34,221 nucleotides of DNA from Lacrimispora saccharolytica (GCA_016899975.1 JACJJN010000031.1:1-34221); one strand, 5' to 3'. Shown: positions 15,907 through 24,944, counted from the stretch's first letter. The notes: generated from the letters alone by a model not told the origin. A program made the numbers and translations.

Positions 15907-17322
15907 TCACTCCGCTCCATCCCCCGAAACCATATTCCCAACGGTCTTCAAAATAATCTTAATATCCAAAGCGAAGCACCATTCCCGGATATACCTCTCA
16001 TCCAGCTTCACGACTTCCTCAAAATCCGTAATATTGCTCCGTCCGCTTACCTGCCACATTCCAGTCAGACCCGGCTTCGTCGCCATACGGATTCGATGTC
16101 TCGGAGAATACTTCTCCCATTCATCCAAAGTCGGCGGTCTTGTGCCGACCATGCTCATATCCCCTTTCAGCACATTCCAGAACTGCGGGAACTCATCGAT
16201 GGAGGTCTTCCGGATAAAATGCCCGATTCCCTTAATGATTCGCGGATCGTCGTCCATCTTGAACATCATTCCGTCTTTGACTTTGTTCTGTTCCATCAGT
16301 TCTTTCTTCCGTTCCTCCGCATCCATATACATGCTCCGGAATTTGTAAATCCTAAACTTCCTTCCGTTCTTTCCGATTCGCCATTGAGAAAAGAAAATCG
16401 GACCCGGAGACTTGAAGTAAATCAACGGCGCCACGAACATAAAAAGAACACCTGTGATTAGACATCCCGCCAGTCCTCCGGCAAGATCCATCGCACGCTT
16501 CAGGATTGCCTGCCCGTTGGTCATCACATTGACAGAACTGGTGACGACCACATATCCCGCGATATTCTGCACGAAGCGGTTCGTATTTTCAAAGTCCTCC
16601 ATCTTCGCCATCCGAATATGTACCGTAATTCCCATCTCTTCACACAGGTTGACCAGTTCTGCCGGCAGCTCGATTTCCGAAGGAAGCGTAAAGAATACCT
16701 CGTCCACCCATTCCCTGCACAGATACTCTTCTGCCGTGGACGCATCCGCAACCACCGGCACGCCTTCATAGGACCAGCCTTTTACATTTTCATCCATCAG
16801 GATAATTCCTGTCAGCCGGAGTCCGTAATGGTTGTTCTCCTTGATGGTCCGCACCACCTTCTCAGCCATATGGGAAGAGGTAACAATAACGAAGGAGCGG
16901 GTGCCGTTCTCGCTGAGATATCGCTGCACATACCTCTTCCATCCCAGCCTGCACAGATATCCCAGTATGAAATAGAAAATCGTAAAAACTACATAGACCA
17001 GACGCGAAAGATTATAGGCATCTTTCATCAGATATAAGACAACCAATACACCCACCGAGACTTCACAGGTATGTAGGAACGTCGACCTGAATTCTTTCAG
17101 ATACCCACGACGCAGTACATTTGCATACGTGGAAAAAAAGATGCACGTAAGCACATCAATAAAAAAAAGCAAAATCGCCGTATTCACATAAATCTTATCG
17201 TAGTATGGGAATCCTCCGTGCCGCCAGAATGCCGCCGCAAAAAAAGAAAATTGCACACAGAGCAGATCAATCACTATGAAATCAAAATGTTTAAACCAAC
17301 CCTGACTGAACTTCCGATACAT
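15907..17322 (-). CDS. Polyprenyl-phosphate sugar-1-phosphate transferase (initiating enzyme)
   Basis: 471 aa. The N-terminal half has four to five membrane helices (about residues 12-110) and then a soluble Rossmann-like CoA_binding_3 region (FVIVTSSHMAEKVVRTIKE). Near residue 270-295 is the last membrane helix. The C-terminal catalytic bacterial sugar transferase domain follows: SPGPIFFSQWRIGKNGRKF, YKFRSMYMDAE, IRKTSIDEFPQFWNVLKGDM and MVGTRPPTLDEWEKY, ending LTGMWQVSGRS. Enzymes of this WbaP/EpsE group move a sugar-1-phosphate from a nucleotide sugar to undecaprenyl phosphate, the first step of repeat-unit synthesis. It is the first gene of the polysaccharide locus in transcription order and is more GC-rich than the middle of the cluster. 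GAGGG lies about 10 nt before the ATG. Which sugar is used is not readable. Confidence 0.92.
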   Translation of the reverse strand: MYRKFSQGWFKHFDFIVIDLLCVQFSFFAAAFWRHGGFPYYDKIYVNTAILLFFIDVLTCIFFSTYANVLRRGYLKEFRSTFLHTCEVSVGVLVVLYLMKDAYNLSRLVYVVFTIFYFILGYLCRLGWKRYVQRYLSENGTRSFVIVTSSHMAEKVVRTIKENNHYGLRLTGIILMDENVKGWSYEGVPVVADASTAEEYLCREWVDEVFFTLPSEIELPAELVNLCEEMGITVHIRMAKMEDFENTNRFVQNIAGYVVVTSSVNVMTNGQAILKRAMDLAGGLAGCLITGVLFMFVAPLIYFKSPGPIFFSQWRIGKNGRKFRIYKFRSMYMDAEERKKELMEQNKVKDGMMFKMDDDPRIIKGIGHFIRKTSIDEFPQFWNVLKGDMSMVGTRPPTLDEWEKYSPRHRIRMATKPGLTGMWQVSGRSNITDFEEVVKLDERYIREWCFALDIKIILKTVGNMVSGDGAE

Positions 17323-17420
17323 TGAATAGTTACCCTCACTTTTATCCTATTTTTCGATACAAGTTACAACCATGCTGTTCGGTAAATAAATGAAACTTTT
17401 ATGTAACGCTAATATAGCTT

Positions 17421-17449
17421 ATCTTATACTTTTTACCTGCAAAAAGCAA
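17421..17449 (-). promoter_or_regulatory. Putative sigma-A promoter of the polysaccharide locus
   Basis: TTGCTT (17444-17449) and TAAGAT (17421-17426) are separated by 17 bp on the minus strand, about 90 bp before the ATG of the initiating sugar transferase. This leaves a ~90-nt untranslated leader. Reasonable but not unique in such AT-rich DNA. Confidence 0.42.
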
Positions 17450-17716
17450 CCGATATTTCATATTCTGTTCACTTTTTATTCAAAAAAACAAAATCCAACA
17501 ATTTTTTTCTTACAAATTTATTTAATATTTTTCCTGTCCAAATTCTTGCCCACATTTCTGCAAACACGATCATTCGGTCTTTTCCAGGCTCTTTACTTTT
17601 TCCTTCCGCAAATTTTACTTTTTTACTGTAAAAATATTGCTACCTCCCTCTATCTTTTATCCTAAGATTTACCTTTCCCTGCAAAACACGATGTTATTTT
17701 TCCCGCCACACAAATA

Positions 17717-17754
17717 GGGCCATCTGCGATGTATACTTTCATCACAGATGACCC
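17717..17754 (-). terminator. Hairpin terminator after the acyltransferase gene
   Basis: Minus-strand GGGTCATCTGTGATG and CATCGCAGATGGCCC form a 15-bp stem with G-U pairs and an 8-nt loop, 58 bp after the stop codon. The following U-run is poor (TATTTGTG), so termination efficiency is uncertain. Confidence 0.6.
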
Positions 17755-17811
17755 TTTACAGTACAATTTCTTTCTATTGTTTATAATTTGGTGTTTATGA
17801 ATTGTCTATCT

Positions 17812-18816
17812 CTATTTCGCTTTATTGTATTCCCTGTCTGCAGATCTACTCACCAGTCCTTCAACAAACTTCAAGCCCTTTTTCACTACAATTGCAAACA
17901 CAACAGTTCCGCTGATCACAAGAATAACGGTAACAATATACTGCACCCATCCTTCTCCAACCAATGTCGTTAAGCCCAGCTTCTCGGCAATACGAAACAG
18001 CATCATATGCGATAAATAAACTTCCATGCTTATACCACTAAAGAACTTTGTAACACGGTTGTCCAGAATTTTCCCGCTATTTGCAATGGCATATAAAAGC
18101 AAAGCTATCGCTACCATCAAACGTGTGACAACATTTGCTCCCAAACCGTAATATGCTGCTGCAGAAACTACTATGACGCCTACTCCAAACCATTGATTAA
18201 ACGTTTCAATTTTCTCTCGATAAAGGTAAATCAGCCCACCCGCCAGAAAAAAACAGCCACAATATAAAATATTCGTCCGTCTTACTTCAAAATAATTCGA
18301 ACAGATGAAACTGTAGATGATGCTAATTCCAAATGCTATCCACGCTCTTCTCCTATTTTCAATGAGAACACAAAAAAACGGAAAACAAAGATAAAACACA
18401 AAAATCAAGCCCAAAAACCATCCAACACCAATTACAGTAATATTTCCTGCATTTGGAAGAAATCCAAACAACAATGTTATATCTGCAAACGCTTCATAAA
18501 GAGCCTCCAGGGATGGAGACATAAGCACATCGCAAAATACCAAAAGACTGAAAAATGGCAAGATCTTTTTAAATCGTTTTGCATAAAAACCAGAAATACA
18601 AAGCGTACCATTCAGAACCTGCTGATAATATCCATGGCACATACCAAACGCTGAAATCATCATAAACAGAAAAACAAAATCCGTAAATGAAGGAATTACT
18701 GTCTCATAAATTACCCCGCTTATCCTATAATCGTTATTTGCAGCCATATGCATCATTACAATGCCAATGCAAGCAATTGTCCGAAGTCCATCAATCGCTC
18801 CATAATGTTTTTTCAT
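17812..18816 (-). CDS. Acyltransferase 3 family membrane protein
   Basis: 334 aa with about 10 membrane helices. The N-terminus AIDGLRTIACIGIVMMHM carries the family's D-G-L-R motif and the catalytic-type histidine (about H23) at the end of helix 1. A second family landmark is YAKRFKKILPFF near residues 78-89. Such proteins O-acetylate or otherwise acylate surface polysaccharides and other exported carbohydrates; a few move succinyl or other groups. It lies beside the polysaccharide locus but is separated from it by a terminator and promoter, so it is probably a separate unit. Modification of the exported polymer is an attractive but unproven role. The start ATG at 18816 has an AGCGAGG-like site upstream. 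Confidence 0.86.
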   Translation of the reverse strand: MKKHYGAIDGLRTIACIGIVMMHMAANNDYRISGVIYETVIPSFTDFVFLFMMISAFGMCHGYYQQVLNGTLCISGFYAKRFKKILPFFSLLVFCDVLMSPSLEALYEAFADITLLFGFLPNAGNITVIGVGWFLGLIFVFYLCFPFFCVLIENRRRAWIAFGISIIYSFICSNYFEVRRTNILYCGCFFLAGGLIYLYREKIETFNQWFGVGVIVVSAAAYYGLGANVVTRLMVAIALLLYAIANSGKILDNRVTKFFSGISMEVYLSHMMLFRIAEKLGLTTLVGEGWVQYIVTVILVISGTVVFAIVVKKGLKFVEGLVSRSADREYNKAK

Positions 18817-18899
18817 TTCTAACCTCGCTTATATGTATCCACTTTTCTTATTTCTTTTTCCCAATCATCTTGGATATTTTCTTTTCCCTGTTCTTCCTT

Positions 18900-21152
18900 T
18901 CAAACATACGCCAGCAGCTTTTCAAATTCCTCCGCCGGCATAGGCTTGTAATAAAAATATCCCTGTGCCTCTGTGACACCATGTTCTTTCAGATACCGGT
19001 ACTGCGTCTCTGTTTCCACTCCCTCAGCGATGGTCGCCATGTCCAGCGCTTTTGCGAGCGCTATGGTCGCATCGAGGATTTTTTCGGTTCTCTCCCTGCC
19101 GATTCCCCAGGTAAACTCACAATCCAGCTTCAGGACATCAAATTCCAGTTCCTGAAGAGACTGCATCGAGGAATATCCGGTTCCGAAATCGTCCAGCAGC
19201 ACAGTGAATCCTTCTTCATGAAGCGCCCGGATCACCTTTCTCAACTGTTCCCTGTCTCTTTCGGCAAAAGTTTCCGTCACCTCAAACTGTATATCTTTCG
19301 TGCTCAACTGATGTTTCTCCAGATATGCTCTCCACTCCCTGGCAAAATTTTCCGAATATAAATAAGTACGCGAAAGGTTTACCGAGACCGGAACCGTCCG
19401 CAGTCCCCTCTCCTTCCATTGACTCTGAAATTGACAGACCGCTTCCATCATCGCCCGGTCTACCTTTTCGATAAAACCATTCGTCTCAAAAAACGGAATA
19501 AATTCCCCTGGCGGAATCAGGCTTCCATCCTGCTTTTTCCATCGTACCAGCGCCTCTGCTCCACAGATACTTCCATCTTCGATCCTTACCTTCGGCTGGA
19601 ACCACGGGACAAATTCTTTTCGCTCCAGCGCCGGATACATCTGATCCTCATATATTTTTTCCATCAGCTGCCGGTTTCTGAGGGTCTCATCGCTGAAGCA
19701 GAACGCCGTCTCATGTCCGTCTTTCAGTGTCTGGTTCGCCTGCATCGCACTGCCGCAGATTCGTTCCATTTGGACACTGTCGATCTCTTCCCTCTCTTTC
19801 TCAGTGATCTCATATACACCGATCGCTGCCTTGAAATGGATATTTCCCATATTCTCCGAGAGTTTTTTCAGACACTGCTGCATCTGCTCCAGGCGCTCCA
19901 GCAGTTCCTCATACTCCCGGTACAGCCACAGCACGGTAAACCGGTCCGCAATGCGATGTCCCACCAACTCGTCTTCCCGGCAGTTTTCCCGCAGCGCCTG
20001 CTCCAGCCGGCAGATCGTCTCATTCCCCGCCTTCACGCCGAGCAGTTCGTTGATCAGCTTAAAATGGTTGATATCCACCGCCAGCACTGCCGCCTTGCTT
20101 TCTTTCTGTTTTCTCAGAGTTTCGACCGCCGCCAGCATAAAACTGGTATTGTTCATTCCTCCGGTCATCGGATCCACATAGGCATAATATTCCAGCCGTT
20201 TATTCTGCTTCTTCTGCTGTCTGACGATCAGCGCTGCCGCCAGAAAGAAAATCACACCTATCAGAACATACATCCATCTGGTACTGTCCATGATCGGAGC
20301 ATAATGCTGGTTCGCCGCTTCCACCGGCACAACGGTTACAAGAAACCAGTCATTGATCCCCAGCGGACAATAATATGCATATTTCTTTCCATCGGAATCA
20401 CAGGTGATCGTTCCTTCTCTGCCCTGCAGCAGATCCCCAGCCATTTTTTCTGCTTCCCCCAGATTCTCTTTGTTGTCCTGTTCCAAACCTTCCATAATAT
20501 TTTGGTAGTTTCCGTTTTCTGCCATCATAACTTCCCCGCCGGAATCCACCACGTAAGAATAGCTTCCGCCCTGAAATGAAGAGGAAAGAAGACTGATCAG
20601 ATGATCCGTCTCATATACTGCGTAGATTGCTCCAGAGATTTTTCCCTGGATTGCTATCGGGGCACTGTACAGATTGATCTTTTTCCCGTCCTTCTGATCC
20701 GTCATCGTCGGTGTAATCTCCACCTGTCCTTCCATCGCGCGCTGAAAAAATTCTGTTTCCGAGAAATCATAGGTATCTCCCTTTACACTGTACGCCTTTC
20801 CGTCCTCCAGGATAAAACCGACATCCTTAAAATCATACAGTTCCAGCAGCGGCTCCAGTTTTTGAAGCGTCTCTTCTTTGTCAGCATCGATCTCCGCCCG
20901 GTATTGACCCGCAATCCTTTGAAAAAGAGTCATCTTGTTATTGATCTCATACACCAGGATCCTGCTGTTCCGCTGAGAAGAGCTTTGCAGGACTTCCTGT
21001 GCCTGCTCCCGTATCGTAGTTCCGATTCCTCTATAATAGAAGACCATAACGATACAAAACAAAAAACTAAGAAAAAGCAGGCAAAACGTTGCAGGCAGAT
21101 ATCCATATTTGGTTTTATATCCGTATTTCGGATTCTCATGTTCTTTCTTCAT
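18900..21152 (-). CDS. Membrane sensor with degenerate GGDEF and EAL (c-di-GMP phosphodiesterase) domains
   Basis: 750 aa from the preferred ATG at 21152. One membrane helix near residues 21-40 is followed by a ~250-residue extracellular sensor of Cache type, a second helix at about 294-311, then GGDEF (about 320-480) and EAL (about 495-750). The GGDEF active site reads HRIADRF instead of G-G-D-E-F, so cyclase activity is probably lost. The EAL domain keeps the family residues: AEALVRW, SVNLS, FEVTET, DDFGTGYSS, LKLD, IAEGVETE and QGYFYYKPM. It should therefore hydrolyse c-di-GMP in response to an external signal. The frame can be extended to 21248, but that part overlaps a terminator hairpin, so I reject it. 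The location beside an exopolysaccharide locus suggests control of polymer output. Confidence 0.88.
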   Translation of the reverse strand: MKKEHENPKYGYKTKYGYLPATFCLLFLSFLFCIVMVFYYRGIGTTIREQAQEVLQSSSQRNSRILVYEINNKMTLFQRIAGQYRAEIDADKEETLQKLEPLLELYDFKDVGFILEDGKAYSVKGDTYDFSETEFFQRAMEGQVEITPTMTDQKDGKKINLYSAPIAIQGKISGAIYAVYETDHLISLLSSSFQGGSYSYVVDSGGEVMMAENGNYQNIMEGLEQDNKENLGEAEKMAGDLLQGREGTITCDSDGKKYAYYCPLGINDWFLVTVVPVEAANQHYAPIMDSTRWMYVLIGVIFFLAAALIVRQQKKQNKRLEYYAYVDPMTGGMNNTSFMLAAVETLRKQKESKAAVLAVDINHFKLINELLGVKAGNETICRLEQALRENCREDELVGHRIADRFTVLWLYREYEELLERLEQMQQCLKKLSENMGNIHFKAAIGVYEITEKEREEIDSVQMERICGSAMQANQTLKDGHETAFCFSDETLRNRQLMEKIYEDQMYPALERKEFVPWFQPKVRIEDGSICGAEALVRWKKQDGSLIPPGEFIPFFETNGFIEKVDRAMMEAVCQFQSQWKERGLRTVPVSVNLSRTYLYSENFAREWRAYLEKHQLSTKDIQFEVTETFAERDREQLRKVIRALHEEGFTVLLDDFGTGYSSMQSLQELEFDVLKLDCEFTWGIGRERTEKILDATIALAKALDMATIAEGVETETQYRYLKEHGVTEAQGYFYYKPMPAEEFEKLLAYV

Positions 21153-21189
21153 TTTTTCTCTCTGCTTTCCTATGTACTCAAAATGAAAA

Positions 21190-21212
21190 AGAATCCTGCT
21201 TTGCAGGATTCT
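21190..21212 (-). terminator. Terminator hairpin before the EAL gene
   Basis: Minus-strand AGAATCCTGC-AAA-GCAGGATTCT is a perfect 10-bp stem followed by TTTTTC. It lies 38 bp upstream of the EAL gene start, so it ends transcription coming from the tRNA-Phe side or attenuates a transcript into the gene. Confidence 0.75.
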
Positions 21213-21306
21213 CCGCCTGCGGCGGGTCGCACAAGCGACATCTTCCACTCCGCCGAAGTGCGATCCTCGCGGAGCGTTTTTATTTCATAGGAAAGCAATT
21301 TCCTAT
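21213..21306 (-). other. Cluster of nested stem-loops
   Basis: Between the two terminators are several palindromes: GTCGC-TTGT-GCGAC nested in GGCGG/CCGCC, a CTCCG/CGGAG pair, and CATAGGAAATTGCTTTCCTATG at 21285-21306. The block has a look of a repetitive intergenic element, which could be tested by genome self-comparison. No gene is present. Confidence 0.45.
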
Positions 21307-21331
21307 GAAAAAAACCGCCTTGCAGGCGGTC
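21307..21331 (-). terminator. Terminator of the tRNA-Phe transcript
   Basis: ACCGCC-TGCAA-GGCGGT followed by TTTTTTC on the minus strand, a classic intrinsic terminator about 125 bp downstream of tRNA-Phe. Confidence 0.78.
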
Positions 21332-21456
21332 TGACATTTTCCGTTTCACTTCCTGCCGTTCAGTCTGCAGCAAAACGAAACTGTAAAATCCTTTTTTATC
21401 CCTCTCTGCCCAGATCATCCCTCCGCGCAAAGAAATATCTCCAGATATAAAGAAAA

Positions 21457-21529
<73 letters not shown>

Positions 21530-21549
21530 AAATCTTTAACACGAGATTC

Positions 21550-21578
21550 ATTCTATCATACTCTCATGGGCAATGCAA
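21550..21578 (-). promoter_or_regulatory. Promoter of tRNA-Phe
   Basis: TTGCAT (21573-21578), a 17-bp spacer and TAGAAT (21550-21555) on the minus strand, 20 bp before the tRNA 5' end. Spacing and distance are ideal for sigma-A. Confidence 0.75.
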
Positions 21579-21634
21579 GCATTTCTTATAAAATACAGAT
21601 TTTTATTTGTAACAGTTCCGCTGCATTTCTTTAT

Positions 21635-22474
21635 TTAATAAAATCCCCGCAGCTCTTCCGGTCGTTTGCCAAGCATCAGGCTTTCCACCACATAGGCGAC
21701 ACCGTCGTCCTCATTGGACGGCGCGATCAGGTCCGCTACCGCCTTGATCGCCGGCTGACCGTTCTGCATCGCCACGCCCAGACCTGCATATTCCAGCATC
21801 GAACGATCGTTAAATCCGTCGCCGAACGCCATCATCTGACTTCTGTCCTTTCCCAGATATTCCAGCAATCGTTTCAGCGATGCTGCCTTATCGATTCCTT
21901 TCGGCATGACCTCAAGGAAATATGGCTCTGAGCGCAGTACGCTCAGTTCTCCCTGGAAATAGCCGTCCACCTTCTTCTCCACATCCGCCAGGTAAACACC
22001 ATTTTCCATCAGCATGCACTTCACCACCGGAAAGGTAATCTCCTCCCGGAAATTTTCGATCTTGCGGACGTTCATCTTTGTGCAGATAACTTCTTTCAGC
22101 ACATACGTATCATCCGGTGTCTCGGTGAGAATATCGTCTCCCTGGTAGGTCAGAAGTGACGTGTGATACTTCTCCGCCAGATCCGCCAGCTGCTGCGGTA
22201 CGCCCGCCGGAAGCCAGTTCTCGTAGATCGGCTCCCCGGTCCTGCAGTCGATGATCACCGCGCCATTGAAGGAAAGCATATAGCCGTGATACTTCTGCAT
22301 TTCCAGTTCCTCCGCCAGCGGCGCAACGCCGTAAGTCGGGCGGCCGGAAGCCAGCACGATCCTTCCTCCGGCCTCCTGATACGCTTTCAGCACCTCTTTC
22401 GTATGAGGCGTAATTTCTTTTTTATTGTTGGTCAGGGTTCCATCCAAGTCAAGAACCAGAATTTCATACTGCAT
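21635..22474 (-). CDS. HAD-superfamily Cof-type phosphatase
   Basis: About 279 aa. The four HAD motifs are visible: LVLDLDGTLTN near residues 6-16 (nucleophile and acid/base aspartates), a SGRPT motif after the first helix pair, a conserved lysine in the KGIDKAASL region, and FGDGFNDRSMLEYAG with the metal-binding aspartates. The large cap domain between motifs 2 and 3 is the C2B type of the Cof/YidA/YwpJ group, which removes phosphate from sugar phosphates, flavin precursors or similar metabolites. The ATG at 22474 has GGGAG 9 nt upstream; an in-frame ATG at 22489 would place the Shine-Dalgarno inside the gene. It follows the MarR gene by 49 bp. Substrate is unknown. Confidence 0.9.
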   Translation of the reverse strand: MQYEILVLDLDGTLTNNKKEITPHTKEVLKAYQEAGGRIVLASGRPTYGVAPLAEELEMQKYHGYMLSFNGAVIIDCRTGEPIYENWLPAGVPQQLADLAEKYHTSLLTYQGDDILTETPDDTYVLKEVICTKMNVRKIENFREEITFPVVKCMLMENGVYLADVEKKVDGYFQGELSVLRSEPYFLEVMPKGIDKAASLKRLLEYLGKDRSQMMAFGDGFNDRSMLEYAGLGVAMQNGQPAIKAVADLIAPSNEDDGVAYVVESLMLGKRPEELRGFY

Positions 22475-22523
22475 GATTTTTTCTCCCATATCTGTTTTTC
22501 TGCCGCTATTCTATCCTATTTTA

Positions 22524-22958
22524 TCACTCTATCGACCGCTCCATATTCCCGCAGATTTTCCGGAGGATCCGCAGAAATTCCTCATGCTCCTGTTCGGAGA
22601 TTCCTTCGCATATAATCTCGTCCATCTGCCGGAGCACTGCCTGTACCTCTCTCGCTTTCTTCTCCCCGGCCGGAGTAAGGCAGACCTGATAGGATCGGCG
22701 GCAGTCAGGATTTTTCTCCCTCCGCAGAAGCCCTTCCTCCTCCAGACGATCCAGTGACCGTGACATGGTCGTCACATCCAGATGACACAGATCCGCCAGC
22801 TCTCTCTGGGAGAGATTCGGTCTCTGAAGAAGGCGGTTCAGAATTCCCACCTGTCCCTGGCCCGGTGTAAGCCCCAGTTCCTGAAGTTTCGGTCGGATCA
22901 GCTGTTTACGCGCTCTCTCCGCATGAAGCAATCCTTCTCTGATTTCTCTTTTTTCCAC
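22524..22958 (-). CDS. MarR-family transcriptional regulator
   Basis: 144 aa from the GTG at 22958, which is preceded by GGAGGG six bases upstream; an upstream ATG at 23009 lacks such a site. The winged-helix domain is clear: LTPGQGQVGILNRLL, then the helix-turn-helix SQRELADLCHLDVTTMSRSLDRLEEEGLLRR in pieces, and the wing with DCRRSYQVCLTPAGEKKA. MarR dimers bind palindromes and release them on ligand binding. It is the gene directly after the two ABC exporter genes (75 bp gap) and very probably controls them through the palindrome at 26712-26737. Placing the repressor last in the operon makes an autoregulatory loop. Ligand unknown. Confidence 0.9.
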   Translation of the reverse strand: MEKREIREGLLHAERARKQLIRPKLQELGLTPGQGQVGILNRLLQRPNLSQRELADLCHLDVTTMSRSLDRLEEEGLLRREKNPDCRRSYQVCLTPAGEKKAREVQAVLRQMDEIICEGISEQEHEEFLRILRKICGNMERSIE

Positions 22959-23033
22959 CTGTATCCCTCCTTCCGGATTCTGACATTTTTTATGCCGGCA
23001 GAAATTCATCCTCCCGCTGGCTGAGCGGTTCCC

Positions 23034-24944
23034 TTATTCCAGTTCAAACTGCCCGGTATACAGCTGGTAATACCGTCCTTTCTGCTCAAGCAGTTCCTCA
23101 TGGCTTCCGCGCTCAATGATAGTTCCCTTTTCCAGTACCATGATGGCTTTCGAATTTCGTACCGTAGACAGCCGGTGTGCGATGACAAATACTGTCCGCC
23201 CGTCCATCAGCGCATCCATTCCCTGCTCGATCAGTTTCTCGGTTCTTGTATCGATGGAACTGGTCGCCTCGTCCAGGATCAGCACCGGCGGCCGTGAAAT
23301 CGCCGCGCGCGCGATTGCGAGAAGCTGTCTCTGACCCTGGGACAGATTTGCTCCGTCTCCTTCCAGCATGGTGTCATAACCCTTGGGAAGCCTCCGGATA
23401 AAGGAATCCGCATTGGCGATCTTCGCCGCCTCACGCACATCCTCCTCAGAGGCATAGAGCCTTCCATAGCGAATATTATCAGAAATCGTGCCGGTAAACA
23501 AGTGGGTATCCTGAATTACCATGGAAAGTGAACGTCTCAGATCGTCCTTTTTCATATCCCGGATATTGATACCGTCGTAGAGGATCGTGCCTCCGCTGAT
23601 CTCATAAAAGCGGTTGATCAGGTTGATGATCGTCGTTTTTCCCGCTCCCGTAGAACCTACGAAAGCAATCTTCTGTCCCGGCTTTGCGTAAAGACTGATC
23701 CCGTTCAGGATCGTCTTTTCCGGCACATATCCAAAGACCACATCATGGAAACGGACGTCGCCCTTCAGCGGCACCAGGGAATACGTCACTCCCTGTGCGT
23801 CTCTCAGCTCCTGTTTTGCAGGGATGTGCCCCGGAGTCTCGGACAGATACGGTACCTTCCATGCGAAGAGTCCGCAGTATTCCTCACACTCTTCCAGCGT
23901 TCCGTCTTCTTTCTTCCGGGCATTACACAAGGTCACAGTGCCTTCGTCTTCCTCCGGCTCCTCATTCATCATTTCAAAGATTCGCTCCGCGCTGGCAAGA
24001 GCCACCAGAAGGAAATTGATCTGCTGAGTGAACTGATTCATCGGCATCGCACTCTGTCTTACATAAACCAGGTAGGAAGCCAGGGTTCCAAGATCCGTCA
24101 GCCCGGACAGGGCAAACAGGCCGCCGACGCAGGCGGAAACCGCATAATTGACATAAGACAGAGCCACAACCGTCGGCACCGTCATTCCCGAGTAGGTCAG
24201 TGCCTTCGTAGACGCCTCCCGGAGCGCCTCGTTTCTCCTGCAGAACTCTTCAAAATCCTGCGGTTCATGGTTGAACACCTTCTCCACCTTCTGGCCTGCC
24301 ACCATCTCCTCCACAAAGCCATTGATGCTTCCCAGGTGCGCCTGCTGTTCGGAAAAGTACTTTTTGCTCAGTTTCCCGTTGTGGCGGATATACAACACCA
24401 TCAGAAACAGAAAGAAAAAGACGATCAGCGACAGCCTGGCATCCAGTACCAGCAGCATGATGATGGTTCCGGACACGGTGATAAAGCTCTGGATCAGCAT
24501 CGCAAAGCTGTTGTTCAGCGCTTCCGAGATCGTGTCCACATCGTTGGTAAAGCGGCTCATCAGTTCCCCGTGGGTGTGAGCATCAAAGTATTTCAGCGGA
24601 AGTTTCTGCACATGGGAAAACAGATCCGCCCGGATTTCCTTCACGACCGTCTGGGAAGTGCGGACCATCAGCTGATTGTAGCCGAAACATGCCAGCGCTC
24701 CGACGGCATACATCACTCCCATAAAAAGGATCATCCGGATCAGTCCCGGCACATCCTTCTGCAGTACATAGGTGTTGATCACCGGTTTCAGCAGATAGGT
24801 TCCATAAATATTGGCGAGAGCGCTCACTGCCACAAGAACGGCGATCGCAGCCATGATCTTCTTGTGCCTGCCCAGGTAACTGAACATCTGAAGCAGGGTC
24901 TTTTTTGTATTTTTCGGCCGTTTATAACTGGTTGTCCTTGCCAT
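23034..24944 (-). CDS. ABC exporter half-transporter, catalytically canonical subunit
   Basis: 636 aa. Six membrane helices lie in about the first 320 residues. An unusual acidic linker of about 60 residues follows (EEPEEDEGTVTLCNARKK... through TPGHIPAKQEL), then the nucleotide-binding domain. Walker A is VGSTGAGKTT, the signature is LSQGQRQ, Walker B is VLILDEATSSID with the catalytic glutamate, and the switch is IAHRLSTV. The long linker is known from the YheH-like member of heterodimeric exporters. The ATG overlaps the partner's stop by one base (TAATG), so the two are translated together. It is likely a drug or lipid exporter; the altered signature (Q for G) belongs to the composite degenerate site with the partner. 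Confidence 0.92.
   Translation of the reverse strand: MARTTSYKRPKNTKKTLLQMFSYLGRHKKIMAAIAVLVAVSALANIYGTYLLKPVINTYVLQKDVPGLIRMILFMGVMYAVGALACFGYNQLMVRTSQTVVKEIRADLFSHVQKLPLKYFDAHTHGELMSRFTNDVDTISEALNNSFAMLIQSFITVSGTIIMLLVLDARLSLIVFFFLFLMVLYIRHNGKLSKKYFSEQQAHLGSINGFVEEMVAGQKVEKVFNHEPQDFEEFCRRNEALREASTKALTYSGMTVPTVVALSYVNYAVSACVGGLFALSGLTDLGTLASYLVYVRQSAMPMNQFTQQINFLLVALASAERIFEMMNEEPEEDEGTVTLCNARKKEDGTLEECEEYCGLFAWKVPYLSETPGHIPAKQELRDAQGVTYSLVPLKGDVRFHDVVFGYVPEKTILNGISLYAKPGQKIAFVGSTGAGKTTIINLINRFYEISGGTILYDGINIRDMKKDDLRRSLSMVIQDTHLFTGTISDNIRYGRLYASEEDVREAAKIANADSFIRRLPKGYDTMLEGDGANLSQGQRQLLAIARAAISRPPVLILDEATSSIDTRTEKLIEQGMDALMDGRTVFVIAHRLSTVRNSKAIMVLEKGTIIERGSHEELLEQKGRYYQLYTGQFELE

Larger units (their letters stand above)
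17323..17811. other. 489-bp AT-rich intergenic region upstream of the polysaccharide locus
   Basis: Contains the putative promoter at 17421-17449 and the terminator of the acyltransferase gene at 17717-17754. The rest is extremely T-rich on the plus strand, with no convincing gene; the plus-strand frame at 17390-17665 is low-complexity. An isolated GGGAGG near 17655 on the minus strand has no start codon at proper distance. Confidence 0.5.

Noticed and set aside
17390-17665. Plus-strand 91-codon frame
   Set aside because: Low-complexity Phe/Leu/Ile translation of AT-rich promoter DNA, without a Shine-Dalgarno.
21152-21248. Longer start for the EAL gene
   Set aside because: The extra 32 codons run through the perfect terminator hairpin at 21190-21212 and are Arg-rich nonsense; the ATG at 21152 leads directly into the basic-then-hydrophobic membrane start.
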